Source: a virus
DNA: 43,503 bases
Virus record (IMG/VR): IMGVR_UViG_3300006339_000004
Location: 1-43,503 of that record
Strand: one strand, 5' to 3'
Part shown: positions 32,486-39,603 of the stretch, in pieces
How the letters are laid out: each line of letters opens with the position of its first letter
How positions within the stretch are numbered: the first letter of the stretch is position 1
Notes under the pieces: generated by a model
What the model was told of the DNA's origin: nothing
The model's input: the letters and a program-made list of their open reading frames with translations, nothing else
Database searches by the model: none
Translations under genes and position numbers: made by a program

Positions 32486-33546
32486 TATAAAAATTGTTCA
32501 TTATATGCATCAAATCCTATTCCACATTTGTTAGCGCAAACTTTAAGTTTTCCATCTTTAACACTGGAACATGACCAAGAGTCTTCTATGGCTTTGAAAA
32601 ACGGGCCGTTAACTATTTCTTTTATAGTATGTTTTCTGAGACTGATATTTTCATAATCTCCTATTAATTTCCAAATAGGTGCTTCGCGGGGTTTCCAATA
32701 CCATTTATATTGTTGTCCCGCTGTCCAACAACAAGGAAACACATGTCCTTCTGCCGTAACAAATATTTCCTTCTTATCTATTGCTTTACAATTAATAGGT
32801 GTTGTATCATAATATGCATCCATACTACCATGTTCAGCAACTAAATCTTTTTCTTTTTTTAGTGCAACATTAACAAACTCTAAACTGGGTTTTTCTAACT
32901 TCTGAGTATTTTCGCCTTTTCGATTTGTTGCTTGATGGGCGTCTTTACCTTTATGTTGAACAGTCGAAAAGAAACGTCCTGTTTTTTTGACTTGAAATTT
33001 TTCAAAGCCCATATCCATCGCCAATTGTCTTGCCTCATCTACCTGATGTTCATTATGTTTAAACACTATAAAATCCCATTTAGCATGACCACCTCGATCA
33101 ATAAACGCTTTGGCATTCTCCATTACTCTTTCCCATTTAACTTTTTGCCTATATAAATGATTAGTATCCTCTAAACCATCTATACTAAATGTTACAACTA
33201 CATCTATATCTGCTAAATCTTCCCAAAAATATTCTGGTTTAGCGCCTCCATTGGTATTCATACCTAACCACATATTGGGATTAGCATTTCTAAAAGATCT
33301 AAATCCCTCGATTGCATAATTGCTTATGCATGGATCACCTAAATTACCACACATATACATAGAGTCCAACTGTTCTACAAAATGCCAAGGAAACATTTCA
33401 TAATAATCCATAGAACTTAACATTGCATTTGTGAGATAGGGATTATCTTTACCACCATTTATATTACGGTCACATTGGGGGCAAGCGGCATTACATCCCT
33501 GAGTAGGTTCAATATGAACACTTTTTATTTCATCATATCTATACAT
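32485..33546 (-). CDS. Radical SAM/SPASM protein
   Basis: A 353-residue complete radical-SAM/SPASM enzyme. The SAM motif is CNAACPQC (C18, C22, C25), and CGNLGDP (66-72) takes the GGE position. The barrel extends to about residue 190, followed by a linker and a C-terminal SPASM region with C253, C272/C273, C337 and C341. SPASM proteins commonly modify ribosomal peptides or act as protein-maturation enzymes, but others work on small molecules. It overlaps the preceding twitch radical-SAM gene by 22 bases. The smaller genes at 31895 and 30220 are related to its two halves, so an ancestral full-length copy is suggested. Confidence 0.87.
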   Translation of the reverse strand: MYRYDEIKSVHIEPTQGCNAACPQCDRNINGGKDNPYLTNAMLSSMDYYEMFPWHFVEQLDSMYMCGNLGDPCISNYAIEGFRSFRNANPNMWLGMNTNGGAKPEYFWEDLADIDVVVTFSIDGLEDTNHLYRQKVKWERVMENAKAFIDRGGHAKWDFIVFKHNEHQVDEARQLAMDMGFEKFQVKKTGRFFSTVQHKGKDAHQATNRKGENTQKLEKPSLEFVNVALKKEKDLVAEHGSMDAYYDTTPINCKAIDKKEIFVTAEGHVFPCCWTAGQQYKWYWKPREAPIWKLIGDYENISLRKHTIKEIVNGPFFKAIEDSWSCSSVKDGKLKVCANKCGIGFDAYNEQFL

Positions 33547-34904
33547 AATTCTGGAAAAACTTTTTCAAATTGTTTATGTGGTCTTAATCTATTTAAATGT
33601 GAAATATATTCTTGAAATTCGGGAAGTCTTTCAGACCAATCTTCATCATCCATGAAATTTAATAGTCCTTCATATCTTTTAATTCCATAGGATGAATTTG
33701 CCCAATCATCAAATTCTATATTTTCTACACCGGTACATAATTTCCAATTATCTTCCATCCAAGGGAAAAACTCTTCTTCATATTTCTCTCTAATTTTATA
33801 TTTTAATTCTTTTGGTATTATTTTAACATTTAATTGTGGTGGCCAATATGCCAAATGACAATTGATCATTCCTGCTCCCCCAGGCCATTTATTTATTTTC
33901 TTATATCCTTGCTGAACTTTCCAAGATATAAATTCTGGAAGATAATTAATACTCAATGCCATAATAGTTGTTGCGGTTGTTACTGTAATATTATCATCAG
34001 TCTGATCCATTAATTTTAAATTCTTTTCAATAATTTTCCATCTACTAGGATAGCGAATATAATCATTATACTTTCCCCAACTATCTATTGAAAAATGAAA
34101 TATTACATGTTTAAATTCACTCCACAACTTAAATAACTTATCTGGTAATTCAATACCATTTGAATTATATCTTAATTCAATTTTAGGAGCATAGCCCATT
34201 TCAATTACTTTTTCAAGTAAGGTATAATGCTCGTCAATAATAGTTGATTCACCTCCTGCAAAATATAATTGATAAATGTTTGGTATTTGTTCATATAAAT
34301 CTTCCCAAAAATGAGGACTCATTTTATGCCAATTATACGTTCCGCCGTCTTCATTTTTTTTCCATTGACTAGTATCTTTCAATCTTTCATTTTTTATTTT
34401 AGGATAAAAATCTAACCACTCTTTATTCCATCCAGAAGAATCATTTGGAGAACACATCACACAAGCCAATTGACATTTACTTCCCATTCGTAAGTCAATA
34501 TATCTAAGTTTGGGGGCAACTGATCCATCTTCATTTGTGTTTTTTACTAATTCATTTAAATCATAAATTTCTCCCCATTTATTAGTTTCCCAAACTCTTT
34601 TAGGAATATGGCCCGCATCTTCTTCTTTAAAACATTTTTCACATTGAGGGGGGCGTTCACCTTTCATCATCATCAATCTAGTACGCCTCATATAATCATT
34701 ATTCCACGCATCTAATAATCGAGTGGTATTTAAATTAGCACATTGGCCATCTTCATTTCTTATATTTGCTTTTGTTCTTATGGAAGAATTTGGATCTTGA
34801 ACAGCAGACGCATTCGCAGTACAACATACTCTCATATGTCCGTTGGGTCTTGTTGATAAATGTATCCACGGCAATGCGCAAAAAGTGGGGGAAGGATAAT
34901 CCAT
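33525..34904 (-). CDS. Radical SAM protein with N-terminal twitch-type cysteine domain, first gene of the run
   Basis: A 459-residue protein from ATG 34902-34904 (MDYPSPTFCALPW); a GTG twelve bases upstream (34914-34916) is possible but lies without a ribosome site and nearer the promoter. Twitch cysteines are C9, C27/C28 and C88/C91, the SAM motif is CQLACVMC (C144, C148, C151), and GGES replaces GGEP at 217-220. It is strikingly similar to the second module of the giant 1412-residue protein, which indicates duplication within this genome. A CATAAATA late-promoter-like box is 34 bases upstream, making this the first gene of a roughly 24-kb overlapping run. Confidence 0.87.
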   Translation of the reverse strand: MDYPSPTFCALPWIHLSTRPNGHMRVCCTANASAVQDPNSSIRTKANIRNEDGQCANLNTTRLLDAWNNDYMRRTRLMMMKGERPPQCEKCFKEEDAGHIPKRVWETNKWGEIYDLNELVKNTNEDGSVAPKLRYIDLRMGSKCQLACVMCSPNDSSGWNKEWLDFYPKIKNERLKDTSQWKKNEDGGTYNWHKMSPHFWEDLYEQIPNIYQLYFAGGESTIIDEHYTLLEKVIEMGYAPKIELRYNSNGIELPDKLFKLWSEFKHVIFHFSIDSWGKYNDYIRYPSRWKIIEKNLKLMDQTDDNITVTTATTIMALSINYLPEFISWKVQQGYKKINKWPGGAGMINCHLAYWPPQLNVKIIPKELKYKIREKYEEEFFPWMEDNWKLCTGVENIEFDDWANSSYGIKRYEGLLNFMDDEDWSERLPEFQEYISHLNRLRPHKQFEKVFPELCIDMMK

Positions 34905-34914
34905 AAATTGTCTC

Positions 34915-34922
34915 ACTAAATA
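34915..34922 (+). promoter_or_regulatory. Candidate late promoter (ACTAAATA) for the plus-strand glycosyltransferase cluster
   Basis: ACTAAATA, six of eight to the T4 late box, identical in sequence to the element proposed before gp13. It lies 34 bases before the ATG at 34957. It overlaps the 5' end of the opposite-strand gene only if the GTG start at 34916 is used. Confidence 0.45.
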
Positions 34923-34938
34923 TTAATAACTATAATTA

Positions 34939-34946
34939 TATTTATG
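34939..34946 (-). promoter_or_regulatory. Candidate T4-type late promoter (CATAAATA) for the radical SAM run
   Basis: The minus strand reads CATAAATA, seven of eight matches to TATAAATA, 34 bases before the chosen ATG at 34904. As the only promoter-like element noticed ahead of the run of radical-SAM genes it implies late expression, when virion proteins are made. Confidence 0.55.
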
Positions 34947-34956
34947 CTACTAAAAT

Positions 34957-35709
34957 ATGACTAATTTTTTTTGTTTGAAGTGGGGAAATAAATATCCTCC
35001 AAAATATGTGAATCGATTATTCAATTCTTTAAAAATACACTATAATAATTCTTTTAATTTTCATTGTTTAACAGAAAATTCTAAAGGATTAAATAAAGAT
35101 ATTGAAATAAAACCAATTCCTACAACATTCGATGAATTTCCAAGAACTCAAATTTTCACTTCAGAAAAAATGTGTTATTTTGGAGATTATGCTAACATGT
35201 CAGGTAAAAAGGCATGGTTTGATTTAGATATATTGATTCAAAATAACATAACAAAATACATACACAAAAATCATCCAAAACCAAAATTTATTTGGAATTA
35301 TTGGAGAGATTCATTGGCCTCAAAATTAAATTATGGATATTTAACAACTCCTATAAATTCTTCATTTGTTGCTTGGGATAATGATGCTGGATATGAAATG
35401 TATGAAAATTTATTAAAAACAAAAAAGGAAGCATTCTTTTCATATCCATCTTTCGATAAACTCATATTTTATCAATGTCATCGCAAAAAAATGGTAGATT
35501 TCTGGCCTCCAACCACTGCCTATAATTACAATATAGGTGCAAAATTTCCAAATGATATGACTCCAAAAGAATATAAAAAACGTTATAAAATATGTCTATT
35601 CAATACTTCACATAAAGCATGGGCAAAAGAACATGAACAACATGTAGAATTGCATGATGCACAAGGATGGGCAAAAGAATTATGGGAAAGTTATAATGTC
35701 ATCTTATGA
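34957..35709 (+). CDS. GT-A-fold glycosyltransferase-like protein
   Basis: A 250-residue protein starting MTNFFCLKWGNKYPPKYVN, with the N-terminal strand-helix of a nucleotide-sugar binding fold and a DxD-type metal site D89-L-D91 in KAWFDLDILIQNN. The length is typical of small GT8-like enzymes. It is similar in outline to the protein at 37100-37735, which has FDLDVIIKGN at the same place. It would transfer a sugar from a nucleotide donor to an unknown acceptor. It begins a four-gene plus-strand unit and overlaps the next gene by 14 bases. Confidence 0.7.
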   Translation: MTNFFCLKWGNKYPPKYVNRLFNSLKIHYNNSFNFHCLTENSKGLNKDIEIKPIPTTFDEFPRTQIFTSEKMCYFGDYANMSGKKAWFDLDILIQNNITKYIHKNHPKPKFIWNYWRDSLASKLNYGYLTTPINSSFVAWDNDAGYEMYENLLKTKKEAFFSYPSFDKLIFYQCHRKKMVDFWPPTTAYNYNIGAKFPNDMTPKEYKKRYKICLFNTSHKAWAKEHEQHVELHDAQGWAKELWESYNVIL

Positions 35710-36229
35710 AACTTTATTAAAAACAAAACATAAAAAATTTAAATATTTAATTGAATATTCTAATAATAAAGATGTTCAAAAAATATCATGGCGAGTATTT
35801 GACGAAATCATGATACATTATGAAGAAGAGCCCGTACATTTTTTATGTAGTTGGTTCTGTCATATAGAAGTGGATGATTTTGAATTATTCGGTTATAAAT
35901 GCTATTATTATGATATAGATCCTATGGTATGCAAAATTAATAAATTAATAACAAAGAATGTTATTAATAAAGATGTCATATTTGATGATGTTAAAATAGA
36001 AGACGGTATAATTGTAAATAAATATTGTGAAACATGTTATCCTGTTGGTAGAAAGTTCTCAGGAAAGTTTGTTTTAGTTGGTTCTGATAATCCACATCTA
36101 TCTTGTATTAATCCGATAAATAGTTGTCAACAAATTATAGATCAAAATCAATTAACAACAATTCATTATAAAACTGAAATAAAAGGTAAACATAATTATT
36201 ATTTGGTGGTAGGATGCAATCAACTATAG
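35696..36229 (+). CDS. Rossmann-fold (methyltransferase-like) protein, first of a paralogous pair
   Basis: A 177-residue protein from ATG 35696-35698 (MSSYETLLKTK), chosen for the upstream GGGAAAG site. FLCSWFCHIEVDDFELFGY and YYYDIDPMVCKINKLI resemble a methyltransferase first beta-alpha-beta unit whose second strand ends in an acid, and LVGSDNPHLSC forms a later strand. The C-terminal SCQQIIDQNQLTTIHYKTEI aligns with NVEELIEKNQIKNVVYKGRL of the next gene, so they are paralogues. The G-rich SAM loop is not canonical (WFCHIEV), so activity is uncertain. Confidence 0.55.
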   Translation: MSSYETLLKTKHKKFKYLIEYSNNKDVQKISWRVFDEIMIHYEEEPVHFLCSWFCHIEVDDFELFGYKCYYYDIDPMVCKINKLITKNVINKDVIFDDVKIEDGIIVNKYCETCYPVGRKFSGKFVLVGSDNPHLSCINPINSCQQIIDQNQLTTIHYKTEIKGKHNYYLVVGCNQL

Positions 36230-37107
36230 AAAAATTAAAAAAATTTGAAGATAATATTGAAAAGAAAAATCAAGAAATTAGAGATTCTGCAGGAAATATT
36301 AGAAAAACTATTGGAAAATTAAAAAATGATGTTAGAAAAACTATTGGAAAATATAAAACAAATATTGGAAAAAATAAAAAACATGTAAGTGATACCACAA
36401 AAAAAATTAATAAATTACCATATCATAAAATAGAACAATGGATAATAAACAATCAGGTTGGTAGTTTAGAAAGTTATCAAGATTCTTTATCACATGGACA
36501 ATTATCTTCAAAACAATGGTTAGTTGACAAATTACCCAAAGGAAAAGATTTATATCTTGAAGTTATTTCAGACGGAACGCCAACTATTTTAGGATATACA
36601 CAACATTTGCCTTTGGTCAATAGTGAAGGTAATACTGACCCATACCCCGAATCATCTTTATATATTGAAATTATTGGTGGATGGTTTGGTTGTCCATTAA
36701 TAGATTTGTTACATTCTAAATTAGAAATAAAAAAAATAGACTTTTATGAAAAAGATGAATTATGTAAAAAAATATTAGCACAATATCTAAATCATTTTGA
36801 ATTTCCCTTTGAGGTTTCTATTTTCGGAGATTTTTTTGAAAGAAAAGAAATTAGACGTAGAGATTTAATCATTAATACCTCAGGAGAACATATGGAAGAT
36901 ATTATAAAAATGAAACATTATTTTAAAGGAAATCCTGTAGTTGCTATACAATCAAATGATTATTTTGGATTAGATGAACATATCAATTGTGTTCATAATG
37001 TTGAAGAATTAATTGAAAAAAATCAAATTAAAAATGTGGTATATAAAGGTAGATTAGATTTTCCAAAATATACAAGATATATGACCATAGGTCATTGGTA
37101 TGTTTAA
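36214..37107 (+). CDS. Coiled-coil plus Rossmann-like protein, second of a paralogous pair
   Basis: A 297-residue protein. Residues 1-70 are a lysine-rich, coiled-coil-prone region with imperfect repeats (RKTIGKLKNDV, RKTIGKYKTNI). The rest has IEIIGGWFGCPLIDLL then KKIDFYEKDELCKKIL, resembling a methyltransferase motif I followed by an acidic strand end, DLIINTSGEHMEDI, and the C-terminal segment shared with the preceding protein. The coiled coil may mediate oligomerisation. No substrate identified. It overlaps the next gene by eight bases. Confidence 0.58.
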   Translation: MQSTIEKLKKFEDNIEKKNQEIRDSAGNIRKTIGKLKNDVRKTIGKYKTNIGKNKKHVSDTTKKINKLPYHKIEQWIINNQVGSLESYQDSLSHGQLSSKQWLVDKLPKGKDLYLEVISDGTPTILGYTQHLPLVNSEGNTDPYPESSLYIEIIGGWFGCPLIDLLHSKLEIKKIDFYEKDELCKKILAQYLNHFEFPFEVSIFGDFFERKEIRRRDLIINTSGEHMEDIIKMKHYFKGNPVVAIQSNDYFGLDEHINCVHNVEELIEKNQIKNVVYKGRLDFPKYTRYMTIGHWYV

Positions 37108-37735
37108 ATACGCAGTCGCATGTATATGTGTTGGTGACAAATACAATGTAAAAGATATAAAACGTCTAGAAAAAATGGTTTTTGAAAATACCACATATAA
37201 TATAAACTTTCGAGTATTTGATGAACCAATTCTTCCCAAATGGTGGACTAAAGTTTTATATCATTCCCCCATGATAGAACAATTCGAAGAAGAAGTTGTA
37301 TTAGCATTTGATTTAGATGTTATCATTAAAGGTAATATAGATAAACTATTTGATTGGGTTGAACAACAAAACTATCTATGTGCATGTTGGAGTAGATGGA
37401 GAGAGCATATGGAAGATTTTGAAAAACGGAGGATACAAAAAGAATGTTGCACTCCTTATAACTCTTCTATATTAGGATGGAAACCAAATAACAGTTTAAA
37501 AGTATGGGAAGAATTTGAATTTGAAGATATTGAAAAATGTGGTGGATTTGATATATATCTTTGGATGAAATATCTTGATCCCATTCGTATACCAGACCAT
37601 TTTTATTATTCTGCTAGTCATTCTAATTATCAAGAATTAGATTATCCAATAGCCCTTTTTAATAAAGGATATTCTGACGGACTAGAAAAGGGGGAAATAT
37701 ATTCTACTGTTCCTTGGACTAAAAAATATATCTAA
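37100..37735 (+). CDS. GT-A-fold glycosyltransferase-like protein
   Basis: A 211-residue protein with a nucleotide-sugar fold start (MFKYAVACICVGDKYN), DxD site D71-L-D73 in LAFDLDVIIKGN, and CCTPYNSSILGWKP downstream, where glycosyltransferase families of the GT8 kind have an acceptor loop. Slightly short of typical enzymes. It closes the plus-strand unit. Its stop codon interlocks with that of the opposite-strand oxygenase gene (four shared bases), leaving no separate terminator. Confidence 0.7.
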   Translation: MFKYAVACICVGDKYNVKDIKRLEKMVFENTTYNINFRVFDEPILPKWWTKVLYHSPMIEQFEEEVVLAFDLDVIIKGNIDKLFDWVEQQNYLCACWSRWREHMEDFEKRRIQKECCTPYNSSILGWKPNNSLKVWEEFEFEDIEKCGGFDIYLWMKYLDPIRIPDHFYYSASHSNYQELDYPIALFNKGYSDGLEKGEIYSTVPWTKKYI

Positions 37736-38403
37736 TACCAAACACCATTAGGACTTTCATGAACTAATCCTATATCCTCTTTTAAAACTTCATTACAAAA
37801 TTCCACATCTTCATGAAGATCATTATTCATCATAAATCCAACTGAAAATCTATTACAATTTGTTCCCGCACAATGCCAAGCATATTCTTTATTTTCTTCA
37901 ACATGATCTAAATGACTAACAATTTTCAAAGATTTAATATTCCATCCTGCAGTATCTTGATATTCTTCAATTTCTTTTGAATCGCCATAAATTCTAGAAA
38001 TACCTGCACCCGTTTCTGACCAAGAAAATATTATATTTCTGCCTGGGATATTCGCATTATGATGCCAAGCAATATATCCACCAGGAGGATAATGTTGACA
38101 TAAAGGACTTCTTCTTGCTCCCACTAAGGAAGCTAATTTAGTTGACAATTTTAAAAGTTCTTCATGAGGTTCAGAAGCTTCCAGACCAAAATCATTTGAT
38201 AATATATGTGTAGGCCCGCCAGAGCCTGAATCACCTTCCATTATATTAAACAAATATTCATCAGAAATAGCCTCTTCTTTTGAAATTATTTCTCTTTTAT
38301 TTCTATCTTCAATATTTCTATCACTTTTAATAAAATCGAATATAAAAGGTTCAAATAATTTTAAAATTTTTAAAATATCTTGTGGTATATCCTTTTCAAT
38401 CAT
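37732..38403 (-). CDS. 2-oxoglutarate/Fe(II) oxygenase-like protein with Asn in place of the usual Asp ligand
   Basis: A 223-residue protein of the phage-type hydroxylase shape. YPPGGYIAWHHNANIPGRN holds the expected first ligand histidine (H114) with asparagine (N116) two residues on instead of aspartate, then FSWSETGAGISRIY, and the distal H177 and R185 in YAWHCAGTNCNRFSVGF. The family uses 2-oxoglutarate to hydroxylate, but a change of the aspartate ligand often marks halogenase-like or inactive sites, so its activity is uncertain. It overlaps the neighbouring glycosyltransferase gene by eight bases. Confidence 0.65.
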   Translation of the reverse strand: MIEKDIPQDILKILKLFEPFIFDFIKSDRNIEDRNKREIISKEEAISDEYLFNIMEGDSGSGGPTHILSNDFGLEASEPHEELLKLSTKLASLVGARRSPLCQHYPPGGYIAWHHNANIPGRNIIFSWSETGAGISRIYGDSKEIEEYQDTAGWNIKSLKIVSHLDHVEENKEYAWHCAGTNCNRFSVGFMMNNDLHEDVEFCNEVLKEDIGLVHESPNGVWY

Positions 38404-39127
38404 GCCAACCTGTTCCTTTGGGATAACTTAAAAATACAATATCTGAATAATTAACATTTTCTATTTCACAATCATATCCTGGTGCTGTAAAATTCCATAA
38501 ACAATCGTCATTTTTTGTTGTATTAAAATACCAATTCCATTTTATATCATTTCTGTACCATTCATCTTCTTTATCACATAACATTAAATGTAATGGAAAT
38601 TGATCCCACATTTCAACAGGACCTTTCTCATATTTAAAATCCCATCTTGAATGCCAATTATGCTTCATCTTCCATTGCCAATTATTCCACCATTCCTCCA
38701 TAAATGTTTTCATTTTTTTATTATTTTTCCAAACAAAAGCACCACCATGAGGTCTTTCTTCTTCATGAATGTTCCACCAACATGCTGATGCACAATAAGG
38801 TCTAATTTTCGTAAAAACTATATCATTATCACAAAGTGCTTCAAATACATTATTTGCATTGTCTGATAAACAAACTACATCAGCATCTAAAAAACATGTA
38901 ATATCATAGGGGGTTTTTGTTAATGCCCACAATTTAGCCCTGATTGTTTTAGGAGCACCACCAATAACATTATCAAATATATGATTTCCTGGATCTAAGA
39001 TCCATTCATTGTCAGTAACTAATGTGATTGGATATTGTGTATATTCTTTTATGCTGTCGGCGAGGAGTTGTGCCGCAGTAAGAAATCTTTTATTTTTGGA
39101 AGCGACAACAAGAAATCCATTATTCAT
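38396..39127 (-). CDS. GT-A-fold glycosyltransferase-like protein
   Basis: A 243-residue protein from ATG 39125-39127 (MNNGFLVVASKNKRFLT), chosen over an upstream in-frame start because the latter would overlap the preceding gene by far more and the fold's first strand begins here. The DxD site is D81-A-D83 in CFLDADVVCL, and RPHGGAFVWKNNKKM and MWDQFPLHLML are consistent with GT-A glycosyltransferases. It overlaps the end of the preceding gene by eight bases. Sugar and acceptor unknown. Confidence 0.75.
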   Translation of the reverse strand: MNNGFLVVASKNKRFLTAAQLLADSIKEYTQYPITLVTDNEWILDPGNHIFDNVIGGAPKTIRAKLWALTKTPYDITCFLDADVVCLSDNANNVFEALCDNDIVFTKIRPYCASACWWNIHEEERPHGGAFVWKNNKKMKTFMEEWWNNWQWKMKHNWHSRWDFKYEKGPVEMWDQFPLHLMLCDKEDEWYRNDIKWNWYFNTTKNDDCLWNFTAPGYDCEIENVNYSDIVFLSYPKGTGWHD

Positions 39128-39587
39128 TTTCTTCAATTGCTGGTTTGAGAACATTTCCCCATTCAGTAAGACCATGAATTGGATCACTGATTGATTTTAG
39201 TAATAATACAGTAACCCATGCATTTAATTCTACAAGATTTGTTGATTTTCTTATTTTGGAACGAAGAATTTTATCTTTAGACTCTTTCACTTCTGATATT
39301 TCAAATGCTTTTAATTTTGTATCAAATAATGTTTTTAAATCATCTTGAGCTTTATCTGATTCTTCTTCTTTTTTTTGATTTATTATTTTTCTTTGAGAAT
39401 GGGCATGTGAGAAATCATCTATTTCTTTAGGAGTAAATTTTTTGAAAAATTCTTCCCAATGTTCTGTTCCTACAGAGGTTTGTATCGAATATGTATCATC
39501 ATCATTTGCGTTTTTTAATAAAATTGCAATAGAGGTTTTTTCAGAATTAGTCCAAATTCCTTCAACCACTTCATCACTAAATATCAT
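39120..39587 (-). CDS. Hypothetical protein next to tail-fibre genes
   Basis: A 155-residue, mainly helical, charged protein (MIFSDEVVEGIWTNSEKTSI) with a lysine/glutamate-rich central stretch (QRKIINQKKEEESDKAQDDL) that may form a coiled coil. Located immediately downstream of the Tyr/Gln-rich tail-fibre-like gene, a position where phages often encode a fibre chaperone or adaptor. No motif supports this, so it is only a guess. An AGGATAA ribosome site precedes the ATG. Confidence 0.5.
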   Translation of the reverse strand: MIFSDEVVEGIWTNSEKTSIAILLKNANDDDTYSIQTSVGTEHWEEFFKKFTPKEIDDFSHAHSQRKIINQKKEEESDKAQDDLKTLFDTKLKAFEISEVKESKDKILRSKIRKSTNLVELNAWVTVLLLKSISDPIHGLTEWGNVLKPAIEENE

Positions 39588-39603
39588 AATTTATCCTATT
39601 ATA

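Noticed and set aside
34904-34916. GTG start extending the first radical-SAM gene by four residues
   Set aside because: No ribosome site before it, and the ATG at 34904 matches the late-promoter spacing seen elsewhere; kept only as an alternative.
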